This document shows positions 61,320-64,000 of a DNA stretch of 64,000 nucleotides, piece after piece; position 1 is the stretch's first letter; each line of letters begins with the position of its first letter. The position numbers were made by a program, and so were the translations under genes. Under the pieces are notes generated by a model that was not told the DNA's origin, searched no databases, and saw only the letters and a list, made by a program, of their open reading frames with translations. The stretch is from NCBI RefSeq assembly GCF_004681975.1, contig NZ_SMLK01000001.1, forward strand, positions 1,364,001 to 1,428,000, given 5' to 3'. The stretch comes from Ramlibacter humi (GTDB taxonomy: Bacteria; Pseudomonadota; Gammaproteobacteria; Burkholderiales; Burkholderiaceae_C).

Positions 61320-62879
61320 TCAGTGCGCCCCCGCCGCATCGGCCGCCCCCGCACCCATCCGCTGCGGGCGGCTAAGCCAGACGAGCGGGATCAGAAGCAA
61401 GAACAGGGCCGCGGAAAGCCAGAACAGGTCGGTGGCGGCCATGGTGAACGACTGCTGGTCGGCCAGCCGGTTGATCTGCGCCATGACCTGATCCGGCGCC
61501 AGCCCGCTGGCCGAGAGACCCGCGATGGCCGACTGCGTCGCCGGGCTGCCCGGGTTCACCGCTTCGGCCAGCTGCGCATGGTGAAGCGCCGCACGGTTCT
61601 CCCACAAAGTGGTGAACAGCGAGGTGCCCACCGCGCCGGCGGTGATGCGCACGAAATTGGTGAGGCCGGACGCCGCGGCCATGCGTTCAGGCCCCAATCC
61701 GGACAGCGTGATGGTCGACAGCGGGATGAAGAAGAACGCCATCGCCACGCCCTGCACGACCGTGGGGATCAGGATGGTGCGGAAATCGGCCGAGGTGTTG
61801 AAGTGCGAGCGCATCCACAGCACCAGCGCGAACACGATGAACGCGAAGGTGACGTACTTGCGCGGGTCCACCTTGGCCACCGTCCGGCCGACCACCGGCG
61901 ACAGCACCATGGCCAGCAGGCCCACCGGCGCCATCACCATGCCGGCATCCGTCGCGGTGTAGCCCATGAACTGCTGCAGCCACAGGGGCAGCAGCACCAC
62001 ATTGCCGAAGAACAGCCCGTAGGCGACCGAGACGGCCAGCGTGCCGGACCAGAAGTTGCGCCGCGCGAACAGGCGCAGGTCCACCACCGGGTGCTCATCC
62101 GTGAGCTCCCACACCAGGAAGAACGCGAACCCGACCACGGCCACGATCGCCAGCGTGACGATCAGCGGCGAGTGGAACCAGTCGTTCTCCTTGCCCAGGT
62201 CCAGCATCATCTGCAGCGCCGCGATCCAGGTGACCAGCAGCCCCAGCCCCACGCCGTCGATGGGCAGCTTGTGCACCACGCTTTCGCGCTTGTGGTAGAT
62301 GCCCCACGCCGCCGAAGCGGCCAGCAGGCCGACCGGGATGTTGATGAAGAAGATCCACGGCCAGCTGATGTTGTCGGTGATCCAGCCGCCCAGCAGCGGC
62401 CCCATCACGGGCGCGATGAGCGTGGTCATGGCCCACATCGCCATCGCCAGGCCGGCCATCGCGCGCGGGTAGCTGGCGAGCAGCAGCGTCTGCGACAGCG
62501 GAATCATCGGACCCGCCACGAAGCCCTGCAGCGCGCGGAAGGCGATCAGCATCGGCATGTTGATGGCCAGGCCGCACAACCACGACGCGGCCACGAACAT
62601 CAGCACGCTGGCGATGAACAGGCGCACCTGGCCGAAGCGCTGCGACAGCCAGCCCGTCAGCGGCACCGCGATGGCGTTGGCCACCGCGAAGCTGGTGATG
62701 ACCCAGGTGCCCTGGTTGGGGCTGACGCCCAGGTCGCCGGCGATGGCCGGCAGCGACACGTTGGCGATCGAGGTGTCCAGCACGTTCATGAACGTGGCGG
62801 CGGACAGCGCGATCGTGCCCCAGGTGCGCGCGGCCCCCTCGAGCGGCGGATGGGCGACGTGCCCGGAGGGACCCGCCAT
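61320..62879 (-). CDS. emrB: DHA2-family multidrug efflux MFS transporter (EmrB-like)
   Basis: 519 residues, fourteen membrane helices; LDTSIANVSLPAIAGDLGVSPNQGTWVITSFAVANAIAVPLTGWL is the DHA2 motif D1/C region and the conserved motif A is GWLSQRFGQVRLF. Exports hydrophobic drugs or uncouplers with a periplasmic adaptor and TolC. Start overlaps the adaptor stop by 4 bp. Regulator not in the window. Confidence 0.9.
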   Translation of the reverse strand: MAGPSGHVAHPPLEGAARTWGTIALSAATFMNVLDTSIANVSLPAIAGDLGVSPNQGTWVITSFAVANAIAVPLTGWLSQRFGQVRLFIASVLMFVAASWLCGLAINMPMLIAFRALQGFVAGPMIPLSQTLLLASYPRAMAGLAMAMWAMTTLIAPVMGPLLGGWITDNISWPWIFFINIPVGLLAASAAWGIYHKRESVVHKLPIDGVGLGLLVTWIAALQMMLDLGKENDWFHSPLIVTLAIVAVVGFAFFLVWELTDEHPVVDLRLFARRNFWSGTLAVSVAYGLFFGNVVLLPLWLQQFMGYTATDAGMVMAPVGLLAMVLSPVVGRTVAKVDPRKYVTFAFIVFALVLWMRSHFNTSADFRTILIPTVVQGVAMAFFFIPLSTITLSGLGPERMAAASGLTNFVRITAGAVGTSLFTTLWENRAALHHAQLAEAVNPGSPATQSAIAGLSASGLAPDQVMAQINRLADQQSFTMAATDLFWLSAALFLLLIPLVWLSRPQRMGAGAADAAGAH

Positions 62880-64000
62880 CAGTCGGCTCCGGCGCTGGCG
62901 GCCTTGCTCGCCACATGGGCGGCTCGCGCCACGGGCGCGGCGCCGGACACGGCGGTGTTGGAGCCGCGGCCCAGGTTGGCGACGATGATGCGGCGCACCT
63001 CGGCATCGGCGGCGGCGTCCTGGGTGTTGAACACCGGCGTCTGCGCGACGGCGGCGTCACGCGGCGCGTCGGCCAGCGTCTTGCCGTCCTGCTGGTGAAC
63101 GTCGACTTCGGCGTCCATCGACAGGCCCACGCGCAGCGGGTTCTTGGCCACCTGCTCGGGGTTCAGCGCCACGCGCACGGGCACGCGCTGCACGACCTTG
63201 ATCCAGTTGCCGGTGGCGTTCTGCGCCGGCAGCAGCGAGAACGCGGCGCCCGTGCCCACGCCCAGGCCGGCCACCTTGCCTTCGTACTCCACGTGCTTGC
63301 CGTACACGTCGGCCGTCAGCTTCACCGGCTGGCCGATGCGGATCTTGCGCAGCTGCACTTCCTTGAAGTTGGCGTCGACCCACACCTGCTGCAGCGGCAC
63401 CACCGACATCAGCGGCGCGCCGGCGGCCACGCGCTGGCCGAGTTGCACGGTGCGCTTGGCCACGTAGCCGTCCACCGGCGCCGGCAGTGCGGCACGCTGC
63501 GTGGCCAGCCAGGCTTCGCGCACCTTGGCGGCGGCGGCCTGCACGCTGGGATGCTGTTCCACCGTGGTGCCTTCGGTCTGCGCCTGGTTGCTGGCGAGCT
63601 GCTCCTTCGCGGAAGCCACGGCGGCCTGGGCGGCGGCGACGGCGCTGCGCGCGTTCGCCGCCTGCGTCTGCGCGTGGTTCAGCTCTTCCTTGGAAACGGC
63701 GCCGTTGCCGGACAGCGACTGGCGGCGGGCCAGGTCGTCTTCGGCCCGCTTGAGTTCGGCTTGCGCCTTGACGACATCGGCCTGGCGCAGGTCGATCTGC
63801 GCCGCCAGCGAGCCGTTGTTGGCGAACAGCGTGCGCACCTGGCGCACGGTCTGCGCCAGGTTGGCTTCGGCCTGCTGCAGCCCGACCTGCACGTCGGCGG
63901 GGTCCAGCTTCACCAGCGGCTGGCCGGCCTTCACGAAGTCGGTGTCGTCGGCGTAGATGGCCAGCACCGTGCCGCCGATCTGCGGCGTGATCTGCACCAC
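62879..64000 (-). CDS. emrA: EmrA-type membrane fusion protein, partial (N-terminus beyond right edge)
   Basis: 373 residues visible; the frame is open to the window edge, so the signal anchor is missing. Lipoyl-like barrel halves (MVQITPQIGGTVLAIYADDTDFVKAGQPLVKLDP), a long alpha-hairpin (QAEANLAQTVRQV to VASAKEQL) and beta-barrel segments with DGYVAKRTVQLGQRVAAGAPLMSVVPLQQVWVDANFKE, all as in EmrA/HlyD. The C-terminal tail of about 60 residues after the barrel is longer and low in complexity. Operon partner of the DHA2 pump. Confidence 0.88.
   Translation of the reverse strand: MVQITPQIGGTVLAIYADDTDFVKAGQPLVKLDPADVQVGLQQAEANLAQTVRQVRTLFANNGSLAAQIDLRQADVVKAQAELKRAEDDLARRQSLSGNGAVSKEELNHAQTQAANARSAVAAAQAAVASAKEQLASNQAQTEGTTVEQHPSVQAAAAKVREAWLATQRAALPAPVDGYVAKRTVQLGQRVAAGAPLMSVVPLQQVWVDANFKEVQLRKIRIGQPVKLTADVYGKHVEYEGKVAGLGVGTGAAFSLLPAQNATGNWIKVVQRVPVRVALNPEQVAKNPLRVGLSMDAEVDVHQQDGKTLADAPRDAAVAQTPVFNTQDAAADAEVRRIIVANLGRGSNTAVSGAAPVARAAHVASKAASAGAD

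Overview
The window reads as chromosomal DNA of a high-GC betaproteobacterium, most likely Burkholderiales, family Comamonadaceae (Ramlibacter/Variovorax-like). Support: very GC-rich sequence with dense, overlapping operons; a LexA-controlled imuA-imuB-dnaE2 cassette; dispersed REP-like repeats; and many promoters whose -10 box lies only 5-10 nt before the start codon. No phage, IS element or CRISPR array was seen. The taxonomic call is inference.

Layout. 0-3 kb: leftward export operon (outer-membrane factor, FtsX-type permease, ATPase running off the left edge), divergent from a two-component system (3.1-4.9 kb). 4.9-10.3 kb: a secreted helical protein and a four-gene archaic (Csu-type) chaperone-usher pilus cluster. 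10.3-14.7 kb: LuxR-type regulator, DUF1059 protein, methyltransferase sharing an operator with the LuxR gene, an MFS remnant, a TPP riboswitch driving an exported thiamine-binding protein, tRNA-Gly(CCC) and a Rid protein. 14.7-24.2 kb: SDR, PEBP protein, the SOS mutagenesis operon with a 2H phosphoesterase as fourth gene, then an XRE/AbiEii toxin-antitoxin pair coupled to a 3-methyladenine glycosylase. 24.2-37.8 kb: EamA exporter with a candidate leader peptide, scoAB CoA-transferase and a PAS-LuxR regulator, DedA, mutL with a REP element inside its linker, lipoprotein hydrolase, miaA, and an ATPase/permease pair of the AttEFG kind separated by small genes.

37.8-58.2 kb is a contiguous acyl-CoA catabolic island. 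The left part carries badH-badI-aliB (alicyclic ring oxidation and hydrolytic ring cleavage) with a divergent MarR regulator. The middle is a Liv-type ABC importer with its own AMP-forming ligase and an isovaleryl-CoA-dehydrogenase-like enzyme. The right part has an enoyl-CoA hydratase and, divergently, a PaaK-type ligase, a biotin-dependent acyl-CoA carboxylase (two subunits), an HMG-CoA-lyase-like enzyme, a second ligase and a TetR regulator. Together these can import a carboxylic acid, activate it, dehydrogenate and hydrate it, cleave a ring, and remove a beta-methyl branch by carboxylation and lysis. I propose an alicyclic or terpenoid acid as substrate; this is a hypothesis.

58.3-64 kb: an AttH-like lipocalin protein, which would be the missing partner of the 32.5/35.3 kb transporter, a Rieske oxygenase, a membrane-anchored protein of unknown function and an EmrAB-type drug efflux pair running off the right edge.
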